A stretch of 64,000 bases of DNA from Streptococcus parasanguinis (GTDB lineage Bacteria; Bacillota; Bacilli; Lactobacillales; Streptococcaceae), in assembly GCF_019929185.1 (NCBI RefSeq), contig NZ_JAHZPC010000011.1:1-64000 (forward strand). The letters run 5' to 3'. Under the pieces are notes generated by a model. The model saw only the letters and a program-made list of their open reading frames with translations, did no database searches and was not told the DNA's origin. The stretch's first letter is position 1; each line of letters opens with the position of its first letter. A program made the translations under genes and the position numbers. Of this stretch, positions 54,229-63,194 are shown one piece after another.

Positions 54229-55140
54229 ATGACTGAAAAATTACAATTATCTAAATCAGATCGTCAAAAAGTTTGGTGGCGTTCAACCTTCTTGCAAGGT
54301 TCTTGGAACTATGAACGGATGCAAAACTTGGGTTGGGCATACTCATTGATCCCAGCTATCAAAAAACTCTACACAAAGAAAGAAGACCAAGCGGCTGCTC
54401 TTGAGCGTCACATGGAATTCTTTAACACTCACCCATACGTTGCCGCTCCTATCATCGGGGTAACGCTTGCTCTTGAAGAAGAAAGAGCAAACGGTGCTGC
54501 TATTGACGATGCTGCTATCCAAGGGGTTAAAATTGGTATGATGGGTCCTTTGGCGGGTATCGGAGATCCAGTCTTCTGGTTTACAGTACGTCCAATTCTT
54601 GGGGCTCTTGGTGCATCACTTGCTGCGTCTGGTAACATCCTTGGCCCACTCATCTTCTTTATCGCATGGAATGCGATTCGTATGACCTTCTTGTGGTACA
54701 CGCAAGAACTTGGCTACAAAGCAGGTTCTGAAATTACCAAAGATATGTCTGGTGGGATCTTGCAAGACATCACTAAAGGGGCTTCTATCCTTGGGATGTT
54801 CATCCTCGCTGTCTTGGTAGAACGTTGGGTATCTATTAAATTTATCTTTAATGTTTCTTCTGTCAAATTAGACGACAAAGCTTATATCCACTGGGATAAA
54901 CTTCCTGAAGGATACAAGGGTATCCAAGAAGCCTTCGCTCAAGTTGGTTCAGGTCTATCTCAAACACCTGAAAAAGTTACAACTTTCCAACAAAACTTGG
55001 ATTCATTGATTCCTGGTTTGATGGGATTGCTTCTTACTTTCGCTTGTATGTGGTTGCTTAAGAAGAAAGTATCTCCAATCACTATCATCATCGCCCTCTT
55101 TGTAATCGGTGTCTTGGCACACGTTGCTGGCTTGATGTAA
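54229..55140 (+). CDS. manN: Mannose PTS IID component
   Basis: Second membrane subunit, forming the translocation complex with IIC. Begins with the hydrophilic LSKSDRQKVWWRSTFLQGSWNYERMQ typical of IID, contains GVKIGMMGPLAGIGDPVFWFT and ends with two or three hydrophobic helices. Length 303 aa. 18 bp after manM; a terminator follows, ending the manLMN operon proper. Confidence 0.95.
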   Translation: MTEKLQLSKSDRQKVWWRSTFLQGSWNYERMQNLGWAYSLIPAIKKLYTKKEDQAAALERHMEFFNTHPYVAAPIIGVTLALEEERANGAAIDDAAIQGVKIGMMGPLAGIGDPVFWFTVRPILGALGASLAASGNILGPLIFFIAWNAIRMTFLWYTQELGYKAGSEITKDMSGGILQDITKGASILGMFILAVLVERWVSIKFIFNVSSVKLDDKAYIHWDKLPEGYKGIQEAFAQVGSGLSQTPEKVTTFQQNLDSLIPGLMGLLLTFACMWLLKKKVSPITIIIALFVIGVLAHVAGLM

Positions 55141-55152
55141 GCAAAGATCAAC

Positions 55153-55179
55153 AAAAAAGAAGGTTTCGACCTTCTTTTT
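55153..55179 (+). terminator. manLMN terminator
   Basis: AAAAAGAAGGT-TTCG-ACCTTCTTTTT, a perfect hairpin with a tetraloop, 12 bp after manN. Confidence 0.88.
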
Positions 55180-55183
55180 ATTA

Positions 55184-55192
55184 TGATATAAT
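55184..55192 (+). promoter_or_regulatory. Extended -10 promoter of the DUF956 gene
   Basis: TGATATAAT (core 55187-55192) directly after the manN terminator and 28 bp before the ATG. Confidence 0.6.
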
Positions 55193-55220
55193 GGAATGAA
55201 CAGCAATACAGGAGGATCTC

Positions 55221-55589
55221 ATGGCCCAATCATTGAATAAAACCGTTGAATTCCATACTACAGGAGTTTCTTACCTGGGAGTGGGGGGAAAGGTTGGAAA
55301 AATCCTTGTCGGGAATGCCGCTTTTGAATTTTATGCGGATGCAAATGTAGAAGACTACATCCAAATTCCCTGGCAAGAAATCGAACAAATCGGAGCCAAT
55401 GTATCCGGACGTAAAATTAGCCGCCATTTTGAAATCTATACCAGAGAATCAAAATTTCTCTTTGCTTCAAAAGACTCTGGAAAAATTTTAAAGATTGCTC
55501 GAGAACATTTAGGAAATGATAAAATTGTCAAACTTCCTACGTTGATCCAAACCATCACGGCTAAAATTAAAAATCTATTTGCAAAATAG
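55221..55589 (+). CDS. manO: DUF956 family protein (ManO), mannose PTS accessory
   Basis: 122-aa cytoplasmic protein of the DUF956/ManO family, always found beside mannose-family PTS genes in Gram-positives; a regulatory role has been suggested but not established here. GVGGKVGKILVGNAAFEFYAD and IPWQEIEQIGANV are typical. GGAGGA precedes the ATG. The manN terminator and its own -10 box indicate that it can be expressed separately from manLMN. The -35 of the serS promoter lies inside its last codons. Confidence 0.88.
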   Translation: MAQSLNKTVEFHTTGVSYLGVGGKVGKILVGNAAFEFYADANVEDYIQIPWQEIEQIGANVSGRKISRHFEIYTRESKFLFASKDSGKILKIAREHLGNDKIVKLPTLIQTITAKIKNLFAK

Positions 55590-55607
55590 GATCTTTTCTT
55601 GTATAAT
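55579..55607 (+). promoter_or_regulatory. serS promoter
   Basis: -35 TTGCAA (55579-55584, within the manO 3' end), 17-bp spacer, -10 TATAAT (55602-55607). Confidence 0.8.
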
Positions 55608-55613
55608 AGACGC

Positions 55614-55793
55614 AAACGGATAAGTAAGTTAAGAGGCTCTTTCAGAAAGTCTGCGGTTGCTGTGAGCAGATAGAAACCTTAATTGAAATTCTACCGTTTA
55701 GTTAAAATACAATATTGAATCAAGTGCACACCTGTGAAGTTGGATGGAACCGTGGCTCTGCCACTCCAACGCTTTGTCAGGTGTGCTTTTTCA
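55614..55793 (+). promoter_or_regulatory. T-box leader (serine) of serS
   Basis: The T-box core GGATGGAACCGTGGC lies at 55742-55756. Stem I closes with AAACGG (about 55613)/CCGTTT (about 55694); the next helix is AGTTAAG/CTTAATT, leaving a specifier loop with AGTA on the 5' side and GAAATTCTA on the 3' side, as in canonical T-boxes. UCU at 55690-55692, followed by A, is the candidate serine specifier. The terminator pairs GCACACCTG (55725-55733) with CAGGTGTGC (55778-55786) before TTTTT. Confidence 0.9.
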
Positions 55794-55808
55794 TATAAAG
55801 GAGTTCTT

Positions 55809-57086
55809 ATGTTAGATATTAAACGGATTCGTACAGACTTTGATACAGTTGCTGAAAAATTAGCGACACGTGGTGTCGATGCGGCTATTTTGAATGAAAT
55901 GAAAGAAATCGATGCCAAACGTCGAGACATCTTAGTCAAAGTAGAAAATCTCAAAGCAGAGCGCAACACGGTATCTGCGGAAATCGCTCAAGCCAAACGC
56001 AACAAGGAAAATGCCGACGACAAGATTGCTGCCATGCAAACCCTATCTGCTGAGGTCAAAGCGCTAGATGCCGAATTAGCGAAAATCGATGCTAAATTGA
56101 CAGAATTTGCTACAACCCTTCCAAACATCCCGGCTGACAGTGTTCCTATTGGGGCTGACGAAGACGATAATGTTGAAGTTCGCCGTTGGGGAACACCTCG
56201 CGAATTTGGCTTTGAACCAAAAGCTCACTGGGATTTAGGAGAAGACCTTGATATCCTTGACTGGGAACGCGGGGCTAAAGTCACTGGTGCTCGCTTCCTC
56301 TTCTACAAAGGACTTGGAGCTCGCTTAGAACGTGCTATCTACAACTTTATGTTGGATGAGCACGGAAAAGAAGGTTACACTGAAGTCATCACACCTTACA
56401 TGGTCAACCATGATTCTATGTTTGGTACTGGTCAGTATCCAAAATTCAAGGAAGACACTTTTGAACTTAGCGATACTAATTATGTCCTCATTCCAACTGC
56501 TGAAGTTCCTTTGACAAACTACTACCGCGATGAAATTCTTGATGGGAAAGACCTTCCAATCTACTTCACCGCTATGAGTCCATCATTCCGTTCAGAAGCT
56601 GGTTCAGCTGGTCGTGATACTCGTGGATTGATCCGTTTGCACCAATTCCATAAGGTTGAAATGGTGAAATTTGCCAAACCAGAAGATTCATATGATGAAT
56701 TGGAAAAAATGGTTGTCAATGCTGAAAATATCCTTCAAAAACTGAACCTTCCATACCGTGTAGTAGCTCTCTCAACGGGAGACATGGGCTTCTCAGCTGC
56801 TAAGACTTATGACTTGGAAGTATGGATTCCAGCACAAAATACCTACCGTGAAATCTCCAGCTGTTCCAATACAGAAGATTTCCAAGCTCGCCGTGCGCAA
56901 ATCCGCTACCGTGATGAAGCAGATGGCAAGGTAAAACTCCTTCACACTTTGAACGGTTCTGGATTGGCAGTCGGACGTACCGTCGCTGCTATTCTTGAAA
57001 ACTACCAAAACGAAGACGGTTCTGTGACCATTCCAGAAGTCCTTCGCCCATACATGGGTGGCGCAGAAGTTATCGCACCAAAATAA
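55809..57086 (+). CDS. serS: Serine--tRNA ligase
   Basis: Class II aminoacyl-tRNA synthetase. N-terminal antiparallel coiled-coil arm (about 28-100, charged and alanine-rich) grips the long variable arm of tRNA-Ser; the catalytic core shows [21 protein letters not shown] (motif 2 region, read in parts) and [16 protein letters not shown] (motif 3). I start it at the ATG at 55809 (425 aa), which has AAAGGAG 6 nt upstream and follows the T-box terminator; the open frame extends into the leader but that part is the T-box. Confidence 0.96.
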   Translation: MLDIKRIRTDFDTVAEKLATRGVDAAILNEMKEIDAKRRDILVKVENLKAERNTVSAEIAQAKRNKENADDKIAAMQTLSAEVKALDAELAKIDAKLTEFATTLPNIPADSVPIGADEDDNVEVRRWGTPREFGFEPKAHWDLGEDLDILDWERGAKVTGARFLFYKGLGARLERAIYNFMLDEHGKEGYTEVITPYMVNHDSMFGTGQYPKFKEDTFELSDTNYVLIPTAEVPLTNYYRDEILDGKDLPIYFTAMSPSFRSEAGSAGRDTRGLIRLHQFHKVEMVKFAKPEDSYDELEKMVVNAENILQKLNLPYRVVALSTGDMGFSAAKTYDLEVWIPAQNTYREISSCSNTEDFQARRAQIRYRDEADGKVKLLHTLNGSGLAVGRTVAAILENYQNEDGSVTIPEVLRPYMGGAEVIAPK

Positions 57087-57091
57087 AGTTT

Positions 57092-57130
57092 AAAAAAACT
57101 GAGTCTTGCAAATTGCAAGCTCAGTTTTTT
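57092..57130. terminator. Bidirectional terminator between serS and accA
   Basis: AAACTGAG/CTCAGTTT outer and TTGCAA-type inner pairing, with A run left and T run right; serves both convergent genes and covers the accA stop region. Confidence 0.88.
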
Positions 57131-57899
57131 AATATTTACGAAAACGTTGGTAGCGTTGCTCCAGAAGCTCTTCGAGAGGTAAAGCTTGTAAAACCTTTAA
57201 CTCTTCCTGTAATTCCTCCTTCACTTGAGCCAGTAGCTCTCCATTTGAAAATCCATGCTCGGGAATCACCTTATCGACAATCTCCATATTTAACAATTCG
57301 TGAGAAGTAATCTTCATCAACTCTGCTGCTTCCATGGCACGACTTCCATCTTTCCAAAGAATAGAGGCGAAACCTTCTGGACTCAAGACTGCATAGATGG
57401 AGTTCTCAAGCATCCAGACCTTATCTGCTACAGCAAGAGCTAAGGCACCACCAGAACCACCTTCTCCGATGATAATCGCGATAATCGGAACTTTTAAATC
57501 ACTCATTTCCATGAGGTTGCGAGCAATGGCTTCACCTTGTCCTCGTTCTTCAGCACCAACACCAGGATAAGCACCCGCTGTATTGATAAAGGTCACAACT
57601 GGACGGCCAAATTTCTCTGCTTGCTTCATGAGGCGCAAAGCTTTTCGATAGCCTTCTGGATGTGGTTGCCCAAAATTACGTTTTAGATTATCTTGAAGAT
57701 TTTTTCCTTTTTGGATTCCAACGACTGTAACCGTTTGATCGCCTAAGCGTCCAATTCCACCAATCACCGCACCATCATCACGGAAGTTTCGATCTCCATG
57801 TAATTCGATAAAATCATCAAAAATTCCTTGAGCAAAATCAAGCGCAGTCAATCTTCCTTGGTCACGTGCCTCTTTAATAATCTGTGTTATTTTACTCAT
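57129..57899 (-). CDS. accA: Acetyl-CoA carboxylase carboxyltransferase, alpha subunit
   Basis: Transfers the carboxyl group from carboxybiotin to acetyl-CoA together with AccD. Crotonase-fold protein with [44 protein letters not shown] and [15 protein letters not shown] motifs. The ATG at 57899 (256 aa) has GGAGG 7 nt upstream and overlaps the accD stop by 8 bp, so synthesis of the two subunits is coupled. Last gene of the FASII cluster. Confidence 0.96.
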   Translation of the reverse strand: MSKITQIIKEARDQGRLTALDFAQGIFDDFIELHGDRNFRDDGAVIGGIGRLGDQTVTVVGIQKGKNLQDNLKRNFGQPHPEGYRKALRLMKQAEKFGRPVVTFINTAGAYPGVGAEERGQGEAIARNLMEMSDLKVPIIAIIIGEGGSGGALALAVADKVWMLENSIYAVLSPEGFASILWKDGSRAMEAAELMKITSHELLNMEIVDKVIPEHGFSNGELLAQVKEELQEELKVLQALPLEELLEQRYQRFRKY

Positions 57900-58758
57900 G
57901 TTTACCTCCATGAAGGGCCAATAATTGTCCAACTGTTGCTCGGATTTGGCTTCTCTCCACGATCAAGTCTACAAATCCATGTTCTTGTAGAAATTCTGCT
58001 TTTTGGAAATCATCTGGCAATTTTTCACGCACAGTTGATTCGATCACGCGCCGACCTGCAAACCCGACCAAGGCCTGACTCTCTGCCATGATAATATCAC
58101 CTTCCATAGCAAATGAGGCTGTCACCCCACCAGTTGTCGGATCTGTCAATACTGTCAAATAGAATAATTTTTCTTTAGAATGACGTTGAACAGCCGCAGA
58201 AATTTTCGCCATTTGCATCAAACTCACGATTCCTTCTTGCATCCGAGCACCACCGGAAGCGGTAAAAAGAACAACTGGCAATTTTTCTTTTGTCGCAAAT
58301 TCAAATAAACGAGTAATTTTTTCGCCTACTACAGAACCCATTGAAGCCATGATAAAGTTGGAATCCATGATCCCAAGCGCAACTTCTTGCCCTTTAATCA
58401 AGGCAGTTCCAGTCAGGACAGCTTCATCCAATCCTGTCATTTCCCGCACTGCTGCTAGTTTCTTCTTATAATTTGGGAAATTCAAAGGATCTGTCGTTTC
58501 GATTCCTGTAAACATTTCTTCAAAGCTAGCTGGATCCACTGTCAGCGCCAAGCGTTCTTTAGCAGAAATACGGAAGGTATAGCCACAATTCGGGCAGACA
58601 CGCTCACTACCTAAATCCTTTTGGTAAATGGTATGTTTACAACCTGGGCATTGTGAAAATAGTTCATCAGGAACTTCAGGTTTTGGCTGAGGCTCCTTCC
58701 AGGCTGACCTATTCGGATTGATCCGAATATATTTATCTTTTTTAGAAAATAATGCCAT
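57892..58758 (-). CDS. accD: Acetyl-CoA carboxylase carboxyltransferase, beta subunit
   Basis: Partner of AccA. N-terminal four-cysteine zinc ribbon ([24 protein letters not shown] read as CPGC and CPNC) followed by the crotonase-fold core with [17 protein letters not shown]. Length 288 aa. Separated from accC by 103 bp containing a hairpin, which may reduce its expression relative to the upstream genes. Confidence 0.95.
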   Translation of the reverse strand: MALFSKKDKYIRINPNRSAWKEPQPKPEVPDELFSQCPGCKHTIYQKDLGSERVCPNCGYTFRISAKERLALTVDPASFEEMFTGIETTDPLNFPNYKKKLAAVREMTGLDEAVLTGTALIKGQEVALGIMDSNFIMASMGSVVGEKITRLFEFATKEKLPVVLFTASGGARMQEGIVSLMQMAKISAAVQRHSKEKLFYLTVLTDPTTGGVTASFAMEGDIIMAESQALVGFAGRRVIESTVREKLPDDFQKAEFLQEHGFVDLIVERSQIRATVGQLLALHGGKHE

Positions 58759-58802
58759 TACTTACTCCTTATAATATGCTACAGTATCTGAAGCATTACT
58801 AT

Positions 58803-58859
58803 AAAAGCCTGAAACTGTGAAGATGATGTTCATACTTCCCTCACAAGTCCAGGCTTTTT
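58803..58859 (-). terminator. Intra-operon hairpin between accC and accD
   Basis: AAAAGCCTG/CAGGCTTTT closing stem with internal GTGA/TCAC pairing, then TTTTATAG on the minus strand, starting immediately after the accC stop. Probably a partial terminator, since accD-accA lack another obvious promoter. Confidence 0.55.
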
Positions 58860-58861
58860 CA

Positions 58862-60226
58862 TCATTCCTTATTATAATTTGGAAGGAATTGTTCCATCAA
58901 AAATGCAGTGTCATAATCACCAGCGATCACATGTGAATCTGAAATCAAATCCAACTGGAAACTACTATTGGTTGTGACACCATCGATTTCCAACTCATAA
59001 AGAGCTCGCTGCATTTTCATCAGTGCATCAAAGCGATTTTCCCCATGGACAATGATCTTAGCAATCATACTATCATAGTATGGCGGAATCGTATAACCAG
59101 GATACACAGCAGAATCCACACGCAAGCCAACCCCACCACTTGGAAGATAGAGATTAGTGATCTTACCTGGGCTTGGTGCAAAGTTGAAGGAAGGATTTTC
59201 CGCATTGATCCGGCATTCAATCGCATGGCCTTTAATGACAATATCCTCTTGAGTAACGGATAATTCTTGGCCAGCTGCGATTTTAATCTGTTCCTTAACG
59301 ATATCAACTCCTGTTACAAATTCTGTGACAGGATGCTCCACTTGCACACGGGTATTCATTTCCATAAAGTAGAACTCACCCTTGCCTTCATCATACAAGA
59401 ATTCAATCGTTCCAGCATTCTCATACCCAACTGATTCAGCAGCCCGAACAGCAGCAGAACCAATTTGATTACGAAGAGTTTTTCCGATAGCAATTGAAGG
59501 GGATTCTTCTAGAACTTTTTGATTGTTCCGTTGAAGAGAGCAATCGCGTTCACCTAAGTGAATGACATGTCCATGCTGATCCGCTAAAATCTGTACTTCA
59601 ATATGGCGTGCCGGATAAATCACCCGCTCCATATACATGGCACCATTCCCAAAAGCAGCTTGAGCTTCTGAGGAAGCAGATTCAAAAGCAGCAACCAAAT
59701 CTTCTGGTTTTTCAACCTTCCGAATTCCCTTACCACCGCCTCCTGCAGATGCTTTCAACATCACAGGGTAACCAATACGTTCTGCAATCTCGAGGGCTTC
59801 TTCAGCAGTATACACTTCACCATCTGATCCAGGAATAACAGGCACTCCTGCTTTGATCATCTGTTTACGAGCATTAATCTTATCCCCCATCAAATCCATG
59901 ACTTTAGCAGAAGGACCAATAAATTTAATGCCCACTTCCTCACACATGGTTGCAAATTTTGAGTTTTCACTTAAAAATCCAAAACCAGGGTGGATAGCTT
60001 CTGCACCTGTTAAGACAGCTGCAGACAAGACAGCACTCATATTCAAATAAGATTCTGTTGATTTAGCAGGGCCAATACAGACTGCTTCATCCGCTAGTAA
60101 GGTATGCAAGGCTTCTTTATCAGCAGTAGAATACACCGCAACCGTCTCGATGCCAAGTTCACGAGCCGCACGAATAATGCGCACTGCAATCTCACCACGA
60201 TTGGCGATTAAGATCTTACGAAACAT
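58862..60226 (-). CDS. accC: Acetyl-CoA carboxylase, biotin carboxylase subunit
   Basis: ATP-grasp enzyme carboxylating the biotin on AccB. FRKILIANRGEIAVRIIRAARELG at the N-terminus, the glycine-rich KASAGGGGKGIRKV ATP lid, and MNTRVQVEHPVTE are diagnostic. The ATG at 60226 (454 aa) matches the family start and has AAAGG upstream; it overlaps nothing, while the fabZ stop is 14 bp away inside the preceding frame region. Part of fabZ-accC-accD-accA. Confidence 0.96.
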   Translation of the reverse strand: MFRKILIANRGEIAVRIIRAARELGIETVAVYSTADKEALHTLLADEAVCIGPAKSTESYLNMSAVLSAAVLTGAEAIHPGFGFLSENSKFATMCEEVGIKFIGPSAKVMDLMGDKINARKQMIKAGVPVIPGSDGEVYTAEEALEIAERIGYPVMLKASAGGGGKGIRKVEKPEDLVAAFESASSEAQAAFGNGAMYMERVIYPARHIEVQILADQHGHVIHLGERDCSLQRNNQKVLEESPSIAIGKTLRNQIGSAAVRAAESVGYENAGTIEFLYDEGKGEFYFMEMNTRVQVEHPVTEFVTGVDIVKEQIKIAAGQELSVTQEDIVIKGHAIECRINAENPSFNFAPSPGKITNLYLPSGGVGLRVDSAVYPGYTIPPYYDSMIAKIIVHGENRFDALMKMQRALYELEIDGVTTNSSFQLDLISDSHVIAGDYDTAFLMEQFLPNYNKE

Positions 60227-60239
60227 AGATAGGCCTTTC

Positions 60240-60665
60240 TTAATTTCCAATTGCAAAAGTAAGTGTTCCTGAAGCTGCAAGCTTACCGTCTACCTCTGCT
60301 TTCGCTTCAACAACAGCAATGGTTCCACGACGTTTGACAAAAGTAGCTGTCATCACCAGTTGATCTCCTGGAACGACTTGTTTTTTAAACTTCACCTTGT
60401 CCATCCCTGCATAAAAGACTAATTTCCCTTTATTTTCAGGTTTTGACAACTCTAATACACCTGCTGTTTGTGCCAAAGCTTCCATGATGAGAACACCTGG
60501 CATAACAGGATATTGTGGAAAATGTCCATTAAAAAATGGTTCATTAATTGTCACGTTTTTAATGGCAACAATCGTATCTTCACTTGTTTCTAAAACGCGA
60601 TCCACCAAAAGCATTGGGTAACGATGCGGCAAAGCCTCACGAATAGCATTAATATCAATTGTCAT
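60240..60665 (-). CDS. fabZ: 3-hydroxyacyl-[ACP] dehydratase FabZ
   Basis: Hot-dog-fold dehydratase forming trans-2-enoyl-ACP. The active-site helix [19 protein letters not shown] carries the catalytic His and Glu. Length 141 aa. Its ATG overlaps the accB stop by 4 bp. In streptococci the isomerase FabM (outside this window) then makes unsaturated chains. Confidence 0.96.
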   Translation of the reverse strand: MTIDINAIREALPHRYPMLLVDRVLETSEDTIVAIKNVTINEPFFNGHFPQYPVMPGVLIMEALAQTAGVLELSKPENKGKLVFYAGMDKVKFKKQVVPGDQLVMTATFVKRRGTIAVVEAKAEVDGKLAASGTLTFAIGN

Positions 60666-61150
60666 TTGATTCGAACCAATCCTTTTCCAAATTCAACCAT
60701 TTCTTCATTCGTTACCAAAATTTCAGTGACTACCCCATCTTTTGGTGCTGGGACTTCATTCATCACTTTCATGGCTTCGATAATCAAGAGTGTTTGACCC
60801 TTAGTGACCTTATCTCCTACAGATACAAAGGCTGGTTTATCCGGAGCTGGCGACAAGTAAGCCACCCCAACCAATGGACTTTCAACCACATCACCTTCTG
60901 CAGCCTGAGCTGGAGCAGCAACTGGTTCAGCCGCTACAGCTGGAGTTGCTGGTGCTTCAACAACAGGGGCTACTACAGGAGTTTGAGGAGCTGCTACCAC
61001 TTCAACTGCAGGAGCAACCGGTGTAGCCGCAACTGAACTCGTTTGGTTTTTACTCAAATTCAATTCTTCGCCATTATTTTTATATGAGAATTCACGCAAA
61101 GTTGACGCATCAAATTGAGCCAACAAATCTTTGATTTCAGAAATATTCAT
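60662..61150 (-). CDS. accB: Biotin carboxyl carrier protein of acetyl-CoA carboxylase
   Basis: Carries biotin between AccC and AccA/D. N-terminal [19 protein letters not shown] dimer segment, an Ala/Pro/Val-rich flexible linker (about 40-85), and a biotinyl domain whose [10 protein letters not shown] contains the biotinylated lysine. Length 162 aa. 3 bp after fabF, 4-bp overlap with fabZ. Confidence 0.96.
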   Translation of the reverse strand: MNISEIKDLLAQFDASTLREFSYKNNGEELNLSKNQTSSVAATPVAPAVEVVAAPQTPVVAPVVEAPATPAVAAEPVAAPAQAAEGDVVESPLVGVAYLSPAPDKPAFVSVGDKVTKGQTLLIIEAMKVMNEVPAPKDGVVTEILVTNEEMVEFGKGLVRIK

Positions 61151-61153
61151 GAA

Positions 61154-62386
61154 TTAACCCTCCCAACGTTTAAAGGCCAGAACAGCATTGTGTCCTCCAA
61201 AACCAAAGGTATTTGAGATAGCGTACTGAATATCCGCTTCTTGACCTTCACCATAAACAACGTTTGCTTCGATATAGTCAGACAATTCTTTAGTACCAGC
61301 AGTTTTTGGTACAAAGCTGTGACGAATCGCTTCGATGGTAGCAATCGCTTCAACCGCACCAGCAGCACCAAGCAAGTGTCCTGTAAATGATTTCGTAGAT
61401 GATACAGGAACTTCTTTACCAAGTACAGAAACAATAGCTCCGCTTTCACCTTTCTCATTGGCAGGTGTAGATGTACCATGCGCATTGACATAATCGACAT
61501 CTTCAGGTTTGATACCAGCTTCATTAATAGCCAATTTAATTGCTTTAGCAGCACCTGAACCATCTGGTGTTGGTGTTGTCATATGGTAAGCATCACAGTT
61601 TGAGCCGTAACCAACAATTTCAGCCAAAATATTAGCACCACGTTTTTGGGCATGTTCCAAACTTTCGATGACAAGAACCCCTGCACCTTCACCCATCACA
61701 AAACCATTACGGTCTTTGTCAAATGGGATAGATGAACGTTCTGGGTCTTCTGTTGTTGAAAGGGCCGTAAGAGCATTGAAACCACCGATACCAATCTTAG
61801 TAATCGAAGCTTCAGCACCACCTGCCAAAACAACATCATGCATACCAAATTTAATTTCACGGAAAGCTTCACCAATGGCATCGTTGGCAGAAGCACAAGC
61901 TGTTGTCACGGATTTACATACCCCTTGAGCCCCAATCTTAAGTGCGATGTTTCCAGCCCCCATGTTTGAAAGAGCTTTTGGAATAAACATTGGTTGGATT
62001 CTCTTCATCCCACGTTCATGCATCCGGATAATTTGATCTTCCAATTCTTGCAAACCACCGATACCAGATGATACAATCACACCAACACGATCGCGATCTT
62101 CTTCTTCCATGTTCAAGCCTGAATTTTCAATAGCTTCCATTGCAGCATAGATTGCATACAATGAGTAAGTATCCATACGATTTTGATCTTTTTTTACGAA
62201 ATATTTATCGAATGGGAAATCTTGAATTTCACCAGCATTAAAGACTGGAATTTCAGAAGCATCAAATTTTGTAATGGGCTTGATTCCAATTTTTCCTTCA
62301 TGAAGGCTATTCCAGAACTCCTCTGGTGTATTTCCGATTGGTGAGGTTACACCGTAACCTGTAACAACAACACGATTTGTAGACAT
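61154..62386 (-). CDS. fabF: 3-oxoacyl-[ACP] synthase II FabF
   Basis: Elongating condensing enzyme using malonyl-ACP. Thiolase fold with active Cys in TACASANDAIGEA and catalytic histidines in NAHGTSTPAN and FTGHLLGAAGAVEA. Length 410 aa. 61 bp after fabG with AAAGGAG before the ATG. Confidence 0.97.
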   Translation of the reverse strand: MSTNRVVVTGYGVTSPIGNTPEEFWNSLHEGKIGIKPITKFDASEIPVFNAGEIQDFPFDKYFVKKDQNRMDTYSLYAIYAAMEAIENSGLNMEEEDRDRVGVIVSSGIGGLQELEDQIIRMHERGMKRIQPMFIPKALSNMGAGNIALKIGAQGVCKSVTTACASANDAIGEAFREIKFGMHDVVLAGGAEASITKIGIGGFNALTALSTTEDPERSSIPFDKDRNGFVMGEGAGVLVIESLEHAQKRGANILAEIVGYGSNCDAYHMTTPTPDGSGAAKAIKLAINEAGIKPEDVDYVNAHGTSTPANEKGESGAIVSVLGKEVPVSSTKSFTGHLLGAAGAVEAIATIEAIRHSFVPKTAGTKELSDYIEANVVYGEGQEADIQYAISNTFGFGGHNAVLAFKRWEG

Positions 62387-62447
62387 ATATATTCTCCTTT
62401 TGTCGGATGGATATTTAAGTAAGTGATTTTCGATCAGTGAGCATTCA

Positions 62448-63182
62448 TTATTGCATAGTCATGCCGCCATCAATGGCAATTGTTTGACCAGTTAAATATT
62501 CTTGACATGCTAAGAAAGCCGCAACTTCTGCCACTTCTTCAGCTTGACCAATTCGTTTCATTGGCACTTGAGCTAGCATGGCATCTTTCATTTTCTCTGG
62601 AATAGCGTCTGTCATATCTGATTCAATGAAACCAGGTGCAATGGCATTCACACGAACGCCACGAGCCGCAACTTCACGCGCAACAGATTTGGTAAAACCA
62701 ATCAATCCAGCTTTTGAAGCTGCATAGTTCGCTTGACCAATATTCCCCATTAGACCAACAACAGAGGACATGTTGATAATGGCCCCTTGACGAGCTTTAG
62801 ACATCGGTTTTAAGACAGCTTGAGTCATATTAAAGGCACCTGTCAAGTTGATTTTCAAGACCCGTTCAAAATCTTCTTCAGTCATTTTCAACATCAACTT
62901 GTCGTTTGTGATGCCAGCGTTATTGACCAAAACATCAACACTTCCAAGCTTTTCAATTGCTTCAGCCACCATACGTTGCGCATCTTCGCCATTAGAAATA
63001 TCTCCAGAAATACCAACAACAGTCACACCATAGTCAGCAAACTGTGCAAGCAAGTCCTCAGAAATTTCAGAACGTCCATTTAGGACAACATTGGCACCGA
63101 GACTCGCAAATTTATGAGCCACAGCCAATCCAATTCCGCGTGTTGAACCTGTTACAAAAACATTTTTATTTTTAAGTTCCAT
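62448..63182 (-). CDS. fabG: 3-oxoacyl-[ACP] reductase FabG
   Basis: NADPH-dependent short-chain dehydrogenase reducing beta-ketoacyl-ACP. Cofactor motif TGSTRGIG, NNAGIT, catalytic Ser in MSSVVG and YAASKAG, and C-terminal AIDGGMTM. Length 244 aa. 12 bp after fabD in the conserved fabD-fabG-fabF order. Confidence 0.97.
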   Translation of the reverse strand: MELKNKNVFVTGSTRGIGLAVAHKFASLGANVVLNGRSEISEDLLAQFADYGVTVVGISGDISNGEDAQRMVAEAIEKLGSVDVLVNNAGITNDKLMLKMTEEDFERVLKINLTGAFNMTQAVLKPMSKARQGAIINMSSVVGLMGNIGQANYAASKAGLIGFTKSVAREVAARGVRVNAIAPGFIESDMTDAIPEKMKDAMLAQVPMKRIGQAEEVAEVAAFLACQEYLTGQTIAIDGGMTMQ

Positions 63183-63194
63183 CTTTACCTCGTT

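Noticed and set aside
55734-55808. N-terminal extension of SerS into the leader
   Set aside because: The extra 25 codons are the T-box antiterminator/terminator; the ATG at 55809 has the ribosome site and the conserved start.
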